From Acetobacter fallax (GTDB lineage Bacteria; Pseudomonadota; Alphaproteobacteria; Acetobacterales; Acetobacteraceae): a DNA stretch of 64,000 nucleotides. The number at the start of each line of letters is the position of its first letter. Position 1 is the stretch's first letter. Location of the stretch: assembly GCF_011516735.1 (NCBI RefSeq), contig NZ_WOSX01000007.1, positions 1 through 64,000 on the forward strand, read 5' to 3'. Both the position numbers and the translations under genes were made by a program. This document shows, piece after piece, positions 55,816-64,000 of the stretch. A model generated the notes under the pieces. It was not told the origin of the DNA and searched no databases. It was given only the letters and a program-made list of their open reading frames with translations.

Positions 55816-57114
55816 TCAGTTGTTCATGGCTTCAAAGAAATCATTGTTGGATTTGCTGTATTTCAGCTTGTCCAGCAGGAATTCCATGGCATCCATCGTG
55901 CCCATCGGGGCAAGAATACGACGAAGCACCCACATTTTCGACAGTGTTGCCCGATCCACCAGCAGTTCTTCCTTGCGGGTTCCACTTTTGGTGATGTCGA
56001 TAGCAGGGAAGGTGCGCTTATCGGCGAGTTTACGGTCAAGGATCAGTTCGGAATTACCCGTGCCCTTGAATTCTTCGAAGATCACCTCATCCATGCGGGA
56101 GCCGGTGTCGATCAGCGCCGTAGCGATGATCGTCAGCGAACCGCCTTCTTCAATGTTGCGGGCCGCACCGAAGAAGCGCTTCGGACGCTGCAGGGCATTG
56201 GCATCAACACCACCTGTCAGCACTTTACCCGATGACGGGACAACCGTGTTGTAAGCGCGGGCAAGACGGGTAATCGAGTCGAGCAGAATAACGACATCAC
56301 GCTTATGCTCGACCAGACGCTTGGCCTTTTCAAGCACCATCTCCGTGACCTGAACGTGACGCTGGGCAGGCTCGTCGAACGTTGAAGCGACCACTTCGCC
56401 ACGCACGGAGCGGGCCATGTCTGTGACTTCTTCCGGGCGTTCGTCAATCAGCAGAACGATCAGGAAGACTTCCGGATGATTGGCGCTGATTGAGGAGGCG
56501 ATGCTCTGCAACATCACGGTCTTACCGGTACGCGGCGGCGCCACAATAAGAGCGCGCTGGCCCATACCGATCGGTGCGACAAGATCAATCACGCGCGACG
56601 TAAAATCACGCGGCTGGCCCTTCTTGCCTTTAGACGGTGCATCAGGTTCCGGAGGCGTCTGGCCTTCGACTTCCATCTGCAGGCGGCGTTCCGGATAGAG
56701 CGGCGTCAGATTGTCAAAGTTAATCCGATGACGGACTGCGTCGGGCGGCTCGAAATTGATCGTATTAACTTTAAGGAGAGAAAAGTAACGCTCTCCATCG
56801 CGCGGTGCCCGGATCTGGCCCTCCACGGTATCGCCGGTTCGTAGCCCGAAGCGGCGAACCTGAACCGGCGAGATATAGATATCATCCGGACCAGGCAGAT
56901 AATTGGCTTCAGGCGAACGAAGGTAACCGAAGCCGTCCGACAGGATTTCCAGCGTTCCTTCGCCGTAAATGGCCTGGTCATTATCGGCCAGAGCCTTGAG
57001 AATCGTGAACATCAACTCCTGCTTGCGAAGCGATGATGCGTTCTCGATATTAAGACTTTCGGCATAAGAAAGAAGATCGGCCGGGGTTTTGGCCTTAAGT
57101 TCAGCGAGATGCAT
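55816..57114 (-). CDS. rho: Transcription termination factor Rho
   Basis: Rho is a hexameric RNA-dependent ATPase that ends transcription. The 432-residue protein has an N-terminal helical domain ([15 protein letters not shown]), the RNA-binding OSB fold ([31 protein letters not shown]), Walker A APPRTGKT at 192-199, the Q-loop region, Walker B-type [15 protein letters not shown], and [11 protein letters not shown] with the R-loop. The ATG at 57114 matches other Rho starts; a GTG 11 codons earlier (57147) is open but poorly placed. It is preceded by a 220-base leader. Confidence 0.97.
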   Translation of the reverse strand: MHLAELKAKTPADLLSYAESLNIENASSLRKQELMFTILKALADNDQAIYGEGTLEILSDGFGYLRSPEANYLPGPDDIYISPVQVRRFGLRTGDTVEGQIRAPRDGERYFSLLKVNTINFEPPDAVRHRINFDNLTPLYPERRLQMEVEGQTPPEPDAPSKGKKGQPRDFTSRVIDLVAPIGMGQRALIVAPPRTGKTVMLQSIASSISANHPEVFLIVLLIDERPEEVTDMARSVRGEVVASTFDEPAQRHVQVTEMVLEKAKRLVEHKRDVVILLDSITRLARAYNTVVPSSGKVLTGGVDANALQRPKRFFGAARNIEEGGSLTIIATALIDTGSRMDEVIFEEFKGTGNSELILDRKLADKRTFPAIDITKSGTRKEELLVDRATLSKMWVLRRILAPMGTMDAMEFLLDKLKYSKSNNDFFEAMNN

Positions 57115-57173
57115 GTAAAATGCGCCTTGATATGGCAAGCGGGACACTGGGGAGAATCAAGGCTTTCGCAGTT

Positions 57174-57192
57174 CTGTCCCGGACCGGGACAG
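57174..57192 (-). promoter_or_regulatory. Strong hairpin in the rho leader
   Basis: CTGTCCCGG-A-CCGGGACAG is a near-perfect dyad 60 bases upstream of the rho start. It has no U-tract on either side, so it is not a usual terminator. It may be part of the leader through which Rho controls its own synthesis, as known in enterobacteria, but that is inference. Confidence 0.4.
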
Positions 57193-57334
57193 CATAACGC
57201 GGCATTATCATGCCACGTCTGATGGCGAAAATCCTGATATGAGGAACGCACCGGGCGGGTGAAGGCCGATCAGTGGTGAACAGTCGAGTAGTAGCAGTGA
57301 GAGGTGTTGTCAAGCATCAGGTGCAGGGATGCAA

Positions 57335-57928
57335 TTACTTTGCTCTGATTGCGCTATCTGCCTGGAATGCCTCGGAAAACCCTCGTGTGGTCAGCCAGTA
57401 CTGAGCGGTCGACATATCTGGTGCCAGAAAATTGTCGAACTGCGCGTTGAGCAGAACCGGTTTTCTCCGTGTAGCAATTGAACCGCCCAGTGTGCCCGGA
57501 CTGCAGGTGCCTTCAAGTGTCAGAACGCGATCGCGCAAAGGAACGGTCATCCGGCAATGTACCGAGGCCCCCGCTGCGGTGGGCATGTCGAACGTACCGG
57601 TAATGGGGCCGAATGTAAGGGCGCGCAGATCACGGTCAAGGAGAGCATATTCCCCCGCAATGCCATGATCACCATCCCGTCTCAGCCCGACGACAACCCG
57701 GTTTTTTCCGCTGGGCGACAACCCGCCATAACGCCAGGGTTCAGTGCCCATGCGGTTGATAAGAACCTGTGCGGCAGATGGCGACTCTTCTGTCGCAGAT
57801 GACAGCGCTACGGCAGATTCCGTCGCAGCATTTGCAACTGGTCCGGACAGCAGACTGGCGCTGAAATCGGTGATGAGCACAGCTATCAGCAGAATCGCGT
57901 GTTTCCGCATACCTGATCCTTTGTTCAT
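57335..57928 (-). CDS. Exported protein of unknown function, coupled to a CorA-type transporter
   Basis: The 197-residue product has a basic start and a hydrophobic stretch (KHAILLIAVLITDFSASLL) that looks like a signal peptide or anchor ending near NAAT. The rest has scattered conserved-looking segments (NRMGTEPWRYGGLSPSGKNR, CRMTVPLRDRVLTLEGTC) with one Cys pair. No known family was recognised. Its ATG at 57928 overlaps the stop of the upstream CorA-like gene by 4 bases (ATGA), so co-translation is likely. A role linked to metal transport is only inferred from this coupling. Confidence 0.65.
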   Translation of the reverse strand: MNKGSGMRKHAILLIAVLITDFSASLLSGPVANAATESAVALSSATEESPSAAQVLINRMGTEPWRYGGLSPSGKNRVVVGLRRDGDHGIAGEYALLDRDLRALTFGPITGTFDMPTAAGASVHCRMTVPLRDRVLTLEGTCSPGTLGGSIATRRKPVLLNAQFDNFLAPDMSTAQYWLTTRGFSEAFQADSAIRAK

Positions 57929-59001
57929 CGCACTGCTCCAAGCCATCCACGCCGCCAGAACCACAGAAGTGGCAGGATCACCGACGTCGCCATGGCAGTC
58001 AAAGCGTACCAATATCCAAAACTCCAGGTAAGTTCCGGAATATCCTTGAAATTCATTCCATAAACGCCCGCAATCAGAGTTGGTGCGACGCCAATGAAGC
58101 TGACAACCGTCAGAACTTTCATACCATCATTCTGCTCAATGCTGATAAAGCCCAGCGCAGCATCAAGCAGGAACTGAACTTTATTGGAGAGTTGTGATAC
58201 GAAGTCATTAAGAGAGGCAATATCGCGATTTATGGTTCCCAGACGTGTTGCGAGAGAATGGGGCAGATTGTGTTTCGTTGTTTCGCTGACAAAGATCGCA
58301 ATACGGTCCAGACCAAGCAGGCTATCCCGGACGAGGGATGAAAAATCCTCCGCATGACCGACACGACGAAGAAGCGCACGCTGCCATGCTGCAATCCGCC
58401 CGGCGCGAGGACTGTAGCCGGCGAAAACATCACGCGAGAGCTGATTTAGTGCCAGTCCAACATGCTCAAGAACGTCAGCCAGACGATCCACGATGGCTTC
58501 GAGTAGCAGGATAAGCATGTCATCGCTGTTCAGGGGGGCGGTCGTGTCCGCAACCTGACGTGCCGCAATATCGAATGAGGCATATTCGGAAAAGCGGACG
58601 CTGATAAGAATTTTAGGTGTAAGAACGAAGCCGATCGGCGGGCAGATAAGCTCGGTTTCCGTACGTCGCACGAGGGGAGTCGATAAATAAACAGCGTCGT
58701 TATGGGTGAAAAGGCGCGAGGAACTCTCGATTTCATCAAGATTCGCGCGACGGGGAATATCTTCGCCTGCGATACGTGTTGCCAGATCATGCTCGGTGTC
58801 CGTCGGATCAATGAGGTCCAGCCAGGTAGCACCAATGGCATCAGCCTCCGTTTCGACGGCGCGTGCTGGCTGCCCGGTCCTGTGAGCCAGAAACATGAAC
58901 GCGCTCCCGAGATGATCCTGATCTGCGTGCCGGCGGTGAAACACCGGTGCGGGGTCTACCATCATTTTCTGTGTCTGTAACGTCGTGCCATGAATCAGCA
59001 T
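57925..59001 (-). CDS. CorA/ZntB-family divalent metal transporter
   Basis: The 358-residue protein has a large N-terminal cytosolic domain with acidic and helical segments (EDIPRRANLDEIESSSRLF), a long stalk helix, and two C-terminal membrane helices with the family signature YGMNFKDIPEL between them. CorA carries magnesium and cobalt; ZntB-type relatives export or import zinc. The basic C-terminal end (FWRRGWLGAVR) agrees with the usual topology. The exact metal is not evident. Both ATG at 59001 and at about 58966 are possible starts. It is the first gene of the pair with the exported protein. Confidence 0.88.
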   Translation of the reverse strand: MLIHGTTLQTQKMMVDPAPVFHRRHADQDHLGSAFMFLAHRTGQPARAVETEADAIGATWLDLIDPTDTEHDLATRIAGEDIPRRANLDEIESSSRLFTHNDAVYLSTPLVRRTETELICPPIGFVLTPKILISVRFSEYASFDIAARQVADTTAPLNSDDMLILLLEAIVDRLADVLEHVGLALNQLSRDVFAGYSPRAGRIAAWQRALLRRVGHAEDFSSLVRDSLLGLDRIAIFVSETTKHNLPHSLATRLGTINRDIASLNDFVSQLSNKVQFLLDAALGFISIEQNDGMKVLTVVSFIGVAPTLIAGVYGMNFKDIPELTWSFGYWYALTAMATSVILPLLWFWRRGWLGAVR

Positions 59002-59298
59002 TAATCGTTGATAATTGTCTGGTCATTTAGAATGCGCGGTTGATCCCGCAGCATGACATTGCAATGGATGCGGATGATAAATCCGGAAAATGATGAGATT
59101 GCGCTGTTGGGAGGAAAAGGCGGCGTGACTGACACAGGCCATTCTCAGCGCCCTGAGCTATGGTTTCATCCTGACCGCATAGCGTCACGGCTTAGCCTGG
59201 AAAGGCCTCGTGAAAGAAACCGCTCAACGAGCCCATCATGACAGCAAGATCTGAGAAGAGAGGAATCTCTGGCTCTGAGTGCCGGGGCAGACAGTCAT
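59002..59298. other. Gene-free stretch between the CorA operon and the glycosyltransferase gene
   Basis: These 297 bases lie upstream of the CorA gene and downstream of the rhamnose operon, both on the minus strand. A plus-strand frame of about 60 codons is open here but has no recognisable product. The CorA promoter should lie in the first part. No repeat is seen. Confidence 0.5.
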
Positions 59299-60297
59299 CT
59301 ATCCAAAGATAAACCACAGACGAAATAGCAGTTTTTCACTGAAACCGGACCGCGTCAGGCCTGGGAATTGCCTCAGAAGCTGCAAACGTCTGAAGTATGT
59401 ACCTGCCGTCATGCCCCTTTGTATTGTTTCCAGGCTGTTTATGACTGACGGCGCAATGGCATCCTGATGATTGAGAAGCCACGTAAGATTGGAGCGAAAA
59501 ATCGTCATGAAAACGCCAGGGCCTCTTTGTATTGCGGCATAAGCGCGACGGAACCAGGATGTGGGAGCGCCCACTGCATTGGTTGAATGCTGCCGATAAA
59601 GAATAACGGGTTGTTCATCGACACATACTGTTCCACCAGCCGCCGAGACAGCGAGATAGGCTGCCCAGTCATGAAGAATGAAAGGCGGCGGAGGGCGCAT
59701 CTCATTCATGAGATGCAGGGCTTTTTCATTCAGCATTATCGTGCAGCCCGTTGCGATATTCTGTGCAAGAGCCGAAAAAACGCCTTGCAGATTTCCTGTG
59801 ACGGGAGAGGTAGTCAGAGGATTCAGAAGACGATCTGTCAAAATCTGTCGACCAGAATAAAGCGCTGGCGTGTCCGGCGGAACTCTTTCAAGTGCGGTGA
59901 TGCCTCGTGAAAGTTTTTCCGGGAGCCAGACGTCATCCTGGTCCGCGAAAGCAACCAGATATCCGGCAGGGACATGTTCCAGAAGCCGCCAGTAAGATGC
60001 AGCTATTCCGATATTGGTGTCTGAATCGCTGTCAATTTCGGTGCAGCGACCAGCACCCCGGTTGGCCTGAAAAGCCTTCAGAATCGCACGGGATGCATCG
60101 CATGATCCATCATCACGCCAGAGTAATAACCAGTTTCGATGCTGCTGCTCAAGAAATGAATCGAGCTGACGATTAAGAAAAACTTCGCCATTAAAGAGAG
60201 AAAGAAGGATCGCTACTGGCGGTCCATCAGCCGTATCCTGCCCCATCCTGACAAAACGAGGCGCCCATGAAGCCGGTGCCATGGGGGTAGCACTCAT
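59299..60297 (-). CDS. Glycosyltransferase family 2, rhamnosyltransferase-like
   Basis: The 332-residue GT-A enzyme shows AILLSLFNGEVFLNRQLDSF at the N-terminus, LLWRDDGS, then the metal-binding FADQDDVWLPEKL, HDWAAYLAVSA and VILYRQHSTNAVGA. This set is typical of GT2 rhamnosyltransferases of LPS and polysaccharide clusters. No membrane anchor is present. It lies 33 bases after rfbD on the same strand, so it is likely to use the dTDP-rhamnose made by that operon. The region before Met (about 17 codons) is poorly supported, and a start at one of the following Met codons is possible. Confidence 0.85.
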   Translation of the reverse strand: MSATPMAPASWAPRFVRMGQDTADGPPVAILLSLFNGEVFLNRQLDSFLEQQHRNWLLLWRDDGSCDASRAILKAFQANRGAGRCTEIDSDSDTNIGIAASYWRLLEHVPAGYLVAFADQDDVWLPEKLSRGITALERVPPDTPALYSGRQILTDRLLNPLTTSPVTGNLQGVFSALAQNIATGCTIMLNEKALHLMNEMRPPPPFILHDWAAYLAVSAAGGTVCVDEQPVILYRQHSTNAVGAPTSWFRRAYAAIQRGPGVFMTIFRSNLTWLLNHQDAIAPSVINSLETIQRGMTAGTYFRRLQLLRQFPGLTRSGFSEKLLFRLWFIFG

Positions 60298-60330
60298 CGG
60301 GCGCGCAGTCCCATGGCATTGCCGGGTTGT

Positions 60331-61239
60331 TCAGGATGCTTTTGCTGCAAAAAGTGTGTCAATGGTTCGGGAAACGCTGTCATGCCAGTCAGGCATCTGT
60401 ACATTGAACACATGGGCAAGTTTGTTGTTGTCCATTCGCGAATCCGCTGGACGCTTTGCCGGAGTAGGCCAGTCCTCGGTACGGATTGCAGTAACCTCAG
60501 GCATGGCCTGGCCATGATATGCGGCGCGCTTAAGGGCTGAGACGGCAAACTCATGCCAGGTGGCCTCACCGGTACCGCAGGCATGGTAGATACCCGCATA
60601 CTCATCCTTCCAGCCGTCTCGCCCGATCAGAGCCAGTATTGCGAGAATTGCTTCCGCCAGATCATCAGAGCTTGTTGGATTGCCACGTTGGTCGCCCACA
60701 ACTTTCAGGACAGGATTTTTCGCTCCCGCATTGATCATGGTGCGTACAAAATTCTTGCCATGGGCGGAATAAACCCAGGAGGTCCGAAGAATGATAGCTT
60801 TCGGATCGGCCTTCATGACAAGCCGTTCACCATCAGCTTTAGTGCGGCCATAAACAGTCTCCGGAGAAACAGCATCCGTTTCTACATAGGGAGAACCTTT
60901 GTCTCCGGAGAAAACATAGTCTGTCGAAACATGAATGAAGGGAATATTGCGCTTCGCACAGATGGCGGCGAGCAAGGCCGGACCATCCCGGTTTGCGGCT
61001 TCCGCTCCCGCGACTTCTTTCTCCGCCAGATCAACCGCAGTCCATGCGGCCGCATTGACCACGGCTGCGGGATTATGGACAGCGATCGTTGCTTCTATGG
61101 TTTCCGGGTGGTCGAAGTCGAATTCCGGACGCCCGACACGGCAGATCTTTGCACCACCGAGATTTGCCAGAGAAGTGGCGAGTTGCCCGTTTCCACCCGT
61201 GACGAGAATGGGACGGCTGTCAGCAGCTGTATCTGTCAT
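60331..61239 (-). CDS. rfbD: dTDP-4-dehydrorhamnose reductase
   Basis: The enzyme carries out the last step in dTDP-L-rhamnose synthesis, reduction by NAD(P)H. The 302-residue protein is an extended SDR with the N-terminal ILVTGGNGQLATSLA, VDLAEKEVAG, HVSTDYVFSGDKG, YGRTKADGE with the catalytic Tyr-x3-Lys, and the C-terminal WPTPAKRPADSRMDN, typical of RmlD. The start overlaps the rfbC stop by 1 base (TGATG), so translation is coupled. It is the fourth gene of the operon. Confidence 0.95.
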   Translation of the reverse strand: MTDTAADSRPILVTGGNGQLATSLANLGGAKICRVGRPEFDFDHPETIEATIAVHNPAAVVNAAAWTAVDLAEKEVAGAEAANRDGPALLAAICAKRNIPFIHVSTDYVFSGDKGSPYVETDAVSPETVYGRTKADGERLVMKADPKAIILRTSWVYSAHGKNFVRTMINAGAKNPVLKVVGDQRGNPTSSDDLAEAILAILALIGRDGWKDEYAGIYHACGTGEATWHEFAVSALKRAAYHGQAMPEVTAIRTEDWPTPAKRPADSRMDNNKLAHVFNVQMPDWHDSVSRTIDTLFAAKAS

Positions 61240-61796
61240 CAGGAATGAAACCAGTCTTTTGCTGCGGAAAACTCCGGCGCCTCAAGATCTTTTTCGGACA
61301 GCACCGCGTCTGTGGATGAAACGGGCCAGTCGATTGCCAGCTCCCTGCTGTTCCAGATCACGGCACGTTCTGATGCTTTATCATAGAGACCGGTACACTT
61401 GTACTGGACCTCGGACTCCTCGGCGAGCGTGCAAAAACCATGAAGGAAACCGGGCGGAATCCACAGCTGTGACCAGTTTTCTTCTGAAAGTTCAGCTGCG
61501 ACCCATTTGCCATAAGTGGGAGAGCCGGAGCGAGCGTCAATCGCTACATCCCAGATCGCCCCTTTCGTGCAGCGCACAAGTTTTCCCTGAGCATGCGGAT
61601 CAAGCTGACAATGCAGGCCACGAACAACACCTTTCTGACGAGAAAGGCTCTGGTTATCCTGTACAAAAGGCAGCGCAATTCCCGCTTCCGTCATACGCTG
61701 GACATTGTAGGTCTCAGAAAAAAAACCGCGATTGTCCGAAAAGCGAGGCGGTGTAACGAGAATTACGTCAGGAATGGCCAGACGTTCTACCTTCAT
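61239..61796 (-). CDS. rfbC: dTDP-4-dehydrorhamnose 3,5-epimerase
   Basis: RmlC inverts C3 and C5 of dTDP-4-keto-6-deoxyglucose. The 185-residue cupin has DNRGFFSETYN, DNQSLSRQKGVVRGLHCQ with the catalytic His, LVRCTKGAIWDVAIDAR, and WIPPGFLHGFCTL. Length and motif order are as in the family. It starts 130 bases after rfbA; that gap holds a hairpin, so its expression relative to rfbA may differ. Confidence 0.95.
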   Translation of the reverse strand: MKVERLAIPDVILVTPPRFSDNRGFFSETYNVQRMTEAGIALPFVQDNQSLSRQKGVVRGLHCQLDPHAQGKLVRCTKGAIWDVAIDARSGSPTYGKWVAAELSEENWSQLWIPPGFLHGFCTLAEESEVQYKCTGLYDKASERAVIWNSRELAIDWPVSSTDAVLSEKDLEAPEFSAAKDWFHS

Positions 61797-61885
61797 AAGT
61801 CAACTCCACAGAAAACAATATTGCTTTCAGATGATACGAAAGGATGAAACCGGGGCATATTAAGCAGCTTCGGGCGACCGGGTCA

Positions 61886-61909
61886 CCTTCCGCTGATATG
61901 AGCGGAAGG
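61886..61909 (-). promoter_or_regulatory. Intercistronic hairpin between rfbA and rfbC
   Basis: CCTTCCGCT-GATATG-AGCGGAAGG is a perfect 9-bp stem with a 6-base loop, 17 bases after the rfbA stop on the minus strand. No U-tract follows, so it is not a standard terminator. It may protect or process the operon mRNA, or thin out transcription between rfbA and rfbC. Confidence 0.5.
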
Positions 61910-61926
61910 CAATCCTGCAGTCAGGC

Positions 61927-62796
61927 TCAACCCTGATCCGCGAGCTCTGTGAGCATGCGACCCAGTTCGGTTTTACCCATTCTGGCGGCGTGAGCACGCA
62001 GATCACCCGCATTGATATAGCCCATGCGGAAAGCGACCTCTGCCGGTGAACCCACAAGCATGCCCTGTCGGGACTGAATCGTATGCACGAACTGGCCAGC
62101 CTGCATCAGGCTGTCAGGGAGACCTGCATCCAGCCAGGCACAACCGCGACTCAGGCGATCAACATGCAGACTTCCTTCTTCAAGATAGAGCCGGTTGAGA
62201 TCCGTAATTTCCAGTTCACCACGTGGCGAGGGTTTGACCTGGCGAGCAAACTCCATGACGCGGTTATCATAGAAATACAGTCCGGTAATCGCCCAGTTTG
62301 ATACGGGATGCTTCGGTTTTTCGTCGACTGACAGTGCTTTTCCTGTTTCGTCGAAGCTGACAACGCCATAGCGCTCAGGGTCGCGTACCTGATAGGCAAA
62401 GACTGTAGCCCCTTTCGGGCGCGTCGCCGCAGCACGCAGCAATACTGACAGATGATCGGCAAAGATGAGATTGTCGCCGAGCACAAGCGCGCAGGGGCAA
62501 CCATCAATCCAGTCACCTGCGATCAGGAACGCCTGTGCGATGCCATCCGGGCTCGGTTGCTCGCGATATTCAAACCGAACCCCAAACTGTGAGCCATCTC
62601 CCAGCAGACGCCTGAACTGCGGCAGATCCGCCGGCGTCGAGATGATCATAATATCCCGGATTCCGGCGAGCATCAGCGTCGTCAGAGGATAATAAATCAT
62701 CGGCTTGTCATAGACAGGAAGAAGCTGCTTGCTGGCCGCCAGAGTCATCGGATAGAGGCGTGTCCCCGATCCTCCAGCCAGCAGAATGCCCTTCAT
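61927..62796 (-). CDS. rfbA: Glucose-1-phosphate thymidylyltransferase
   Basis: RmlA makes dTDP-glucose from dTTP and glucose-1-phosphate, the first step of rhamnose synthesis. The 289-residue protein has the nucleotidyltransferase start [18 protein letters not shown], then [51 protein letters not shown], and [11 protein letters not shown] near the end. It is the second gene of the operon, 27 bases after rfbB. Confidence 0.96.
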   Translation of the reverse strand: MKGILLAGGSGTRLYPMTLAASKQLLPVYDKPMIYYPLTTLMLAGIRDIMIISTPADLPQFRRLLGDGSQFGVRFEYREQPSPDGIAQAFLIAGDWIDGCPCALVLGDNLIFADHLSVLLRAAATRPKGATVFAYQVRDPERYGVVSFDETGKALSVDEKPKHPVSNWAITGLYFYDNRVMEFARQVKPSPRGELEITDLNRLYLEEGSLHVDRLSRGCAWLDAGLPDSLMQAGQFVHTIQSRQGMLVGSPAEVAFRMGYINAGDLRAHAARMGKTELGRMLTELADQG

Positions 62797-62823
62797 GTTC
62801 GTCTCGACGGGGGGGGGTCTTAC

Positions 62824-63906
62824 TCATTTCGCGTCAGTTCCGGATGTTGTTGTCGTTGTCTGACCGAGACGTTCACCGGTATACCGGCGCGCACGGATGG
62901 ATTCCCACCATGAACGGTTGTCGAGATACCACTGAACTGTGCGGCGGATACCTGACTCGAAGTTGTGCTTCGCTTTCCAGCCCAATGCTGTTTCCGCATG
63001 AGTAGGGTCGATTTCGTATTTGAAGTCGTGTCCCGGACGATCTGGCACAAATCGGATCAGGCGCTCGCGGGGGCCTTTCGGATCAGGCGAAAGTTCGTCG
63101 AGAATCTGGCAGATGGTCCTGACGACTTCGAGGTTCGTGCGCGGCTGGCGGGCGCCGATCGCGTAAGTCTCGCCTGGCTGACCGATCTCAACGGCTTTGA
63201 CGAGTGCCTCTGCGTGGTCTTCGACGAAAAGCCAGTCGCGAATATTCTCGCCTTTTCCGTAAACCGGCAGTTCCTTGCCTTCGATGGCATTGATCGTTAC
63301 CAGCGGAATAAGCTTCTCGGGGAAATGCCAGATCCCGTAATTGTTTGTGGTGTTGGTGACGAAGGTTGGCAGGCCGTAAGTATGATACCAGGCACGAACA
63401 AGATGGTCGGAAGATGCCTTGGAGGCTGAATACGGACTGCGCGGATCGTAAGGTGTGGTCTCTGTGAATGGCGGGTCGCTCGGTTCCAGAGCCCCGAATA
63501 CTTCATCCGTGGAGATATGATGGAACCGGAAAGCTTTGCGCGCGACTTCATCCAGTGTCTGCCAGTAGGTTCGCGCTGCCTCAAGCAGCGTGTAAGTCCC
63601 GACGACATTGGTCTGGATAAAAATGCCCGGGCCATCAATGGAGCGGTCCACATGGCTCTCTGCCGCGAGGTGCATGACCGCATCCGGGCGGAAGGAGTCG
63701 AAGAGCTTTGCCAGGGCAGGCCCGTCGGTGATGTTCACTTCGGCGAACTGGTACCGGTCCGATGAAGCGGCACTTTGTACCGTTTCCGGGGAAGCTGCGT
63801 AAGTCATGCAGTCCACATTCAGAACCGAGTGATCAGTGGCACCAATCAGGTGACGCACTACGGCGGATCCAATGAATCCACATCCACCGGTCAAAAGAAT
63901 ACGCAT
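62824..63906 (-). CDS. rfbB: dTDP-glucose 4,6-dehydratase
   Basis: RmlB converts dTDP-glucose to dTDP-4-keto-6-deoxyglucose with bound NAD. The 360-residue extended SDR starts [19 protein letters not shown] and has [22 protein letters not shown], the catalytic [27 protein letters not shown] and [13 protein letters not shown]. The ATG at 63906 follows GGGATGG and fits the family. A longer frame to 63990 is not conserved. The C-terminal TTTTT tract is a low-complexity ending. It is the first gene of the rhamnose operon. Confidence 0.95.
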   Translation of the reverse strand: MRILLTGGCGFIGSAVVRHLIGATDHSVLNVDCMTYAASPETVQSAASSDRYQFAEVNITDGPALAKLFDSFRPDAVMHLAAESHVDRSIDGPGIFIQTNVVGTYTLLEAARTYWQTLDEVARKAFRFHHISTDEVFGALEPSDPPFTETTPYDPRSPYSASKASSDHLVRAWYHTYGLPTFVTNTTNNYGIWHFPEKLIPLVTINAIEGKELPVYGKGENIRDWLFVEDHAEALVKAVEIGQPGETYAIGARQPRTNLEVVRTICQILDELSPDPKGPRERLIRFVPDRPGHDFKYEIDPTHAETALGWKAKHNFESGIRRTVQWYLDNRSWWESIRARRYTGERLGQTTTTTSGTDAK

Positions 63907-64000
63907 CAATCCATCCCGTTTCGAAGGCCCGGAAGGGCTACAATTTGCGTATAGCCGAGTGCGGGTCCGATCACTAGCAAGCACTTTCATATTGATTGAA
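63907..64000 (-). promoter_or_regulatory. Upstream region of the rhamnose operon, likely promoter
   Basis: These 94 bases precede rfbB to the edge of the window and are more AT-rich than the genes. TATACG near 63950 and TTGCTA near 63977 on the minus strand are weak -10 and -35 candidates with too wide a spacing, so no promoter can be assigned firmly. Confidence 0.25.

Overview
This is a GC-rich alphaproteobacterial chromosome segment, most likely from an acetic acid bacterium (Acetobacteraceae). The assignment is an inference from gene content and protein style: GlnE, cobalamin-dependent MetH, NDH-2, a three-gene acetoin dehydrogenase-type cluster, Rho and dTDP-rhamnose genes. The window holds about 38 genes. 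No rRNA, tRNA or CRISPR array was seen.

Layout. 0-2 kb: the end of an IS3-type element sits inside a TonB-dependent siderophore receptor, whose 5' part is not in the window. 2-5.2 kb: threonine aldolase, FolD and a Rossmann-fold oxidoreductase. 5.4-9.8 kb: acetoin dehydrogenase-like acoA-acoB-acoC, divergent from an AcoR-like regulator that lacks the AAA+ domain, with two dyads between them. 10-22 kb: a small Gly/Pro-rich exported protein, Bcp peroxiredoxin, GlnE divergent from a giant AsmA-like protein, a COG0523 metal GTPase with a WD40 partner, and NDH-2.

22.8-34.7 kb: six same-strand genes form the most unusual locus. They are a GT4 glycosyltransferase, a protein with a ChW-like domain and a basic tail, a TPR-GT2-GT4 fusion, a Sel1-repeat protein with an apparent frameshift, and an HlyD/HlyB type I export pair. 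I read this as a surface-glycoconjugate or glycoprotein assembly and export locus; that is an inference and no cargo gene is visible. 34.9-39 kb: a small CPCC protein divergent from metH.

39.3-41.8 kb: an AT-rich islet carries an XRE-ImmA/IrrE metalloprotease regulator and a DUF4411 (PIN-like) protein. It is flanked by a 14-bp inverted repeat and looks like a mobile toxin-antitoxin-type module. 41.8-50 kb: a GT2 enzyme, a large secreted protein of unknown function, a DsbA-like oxidoreductase, an acid phosphatase and a di-haem peroxidase. 50.4-59 kb: an MFS sugar porter, S9 peptidase, DedA plus SDR, Rho with a strong terminator, and a CorA-type transporter coupled to an exported protein. 59.3-63.9 kb: a dTDP-L-rhamnose operon (rfbB-rfbA-rfbC-rfbD) followed by a rhamnosyltransferase-like GT2.

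Many intergenic regions between 4 and 50 kb carry a mosaic multi-hairpin repeat of roughly 150-400 bp, in both orientations, which accounts for most of the long gaps. It is absent from the export locus and from the last 13 kb. Functions are assigned from motifs read by eye; no database search was possible.
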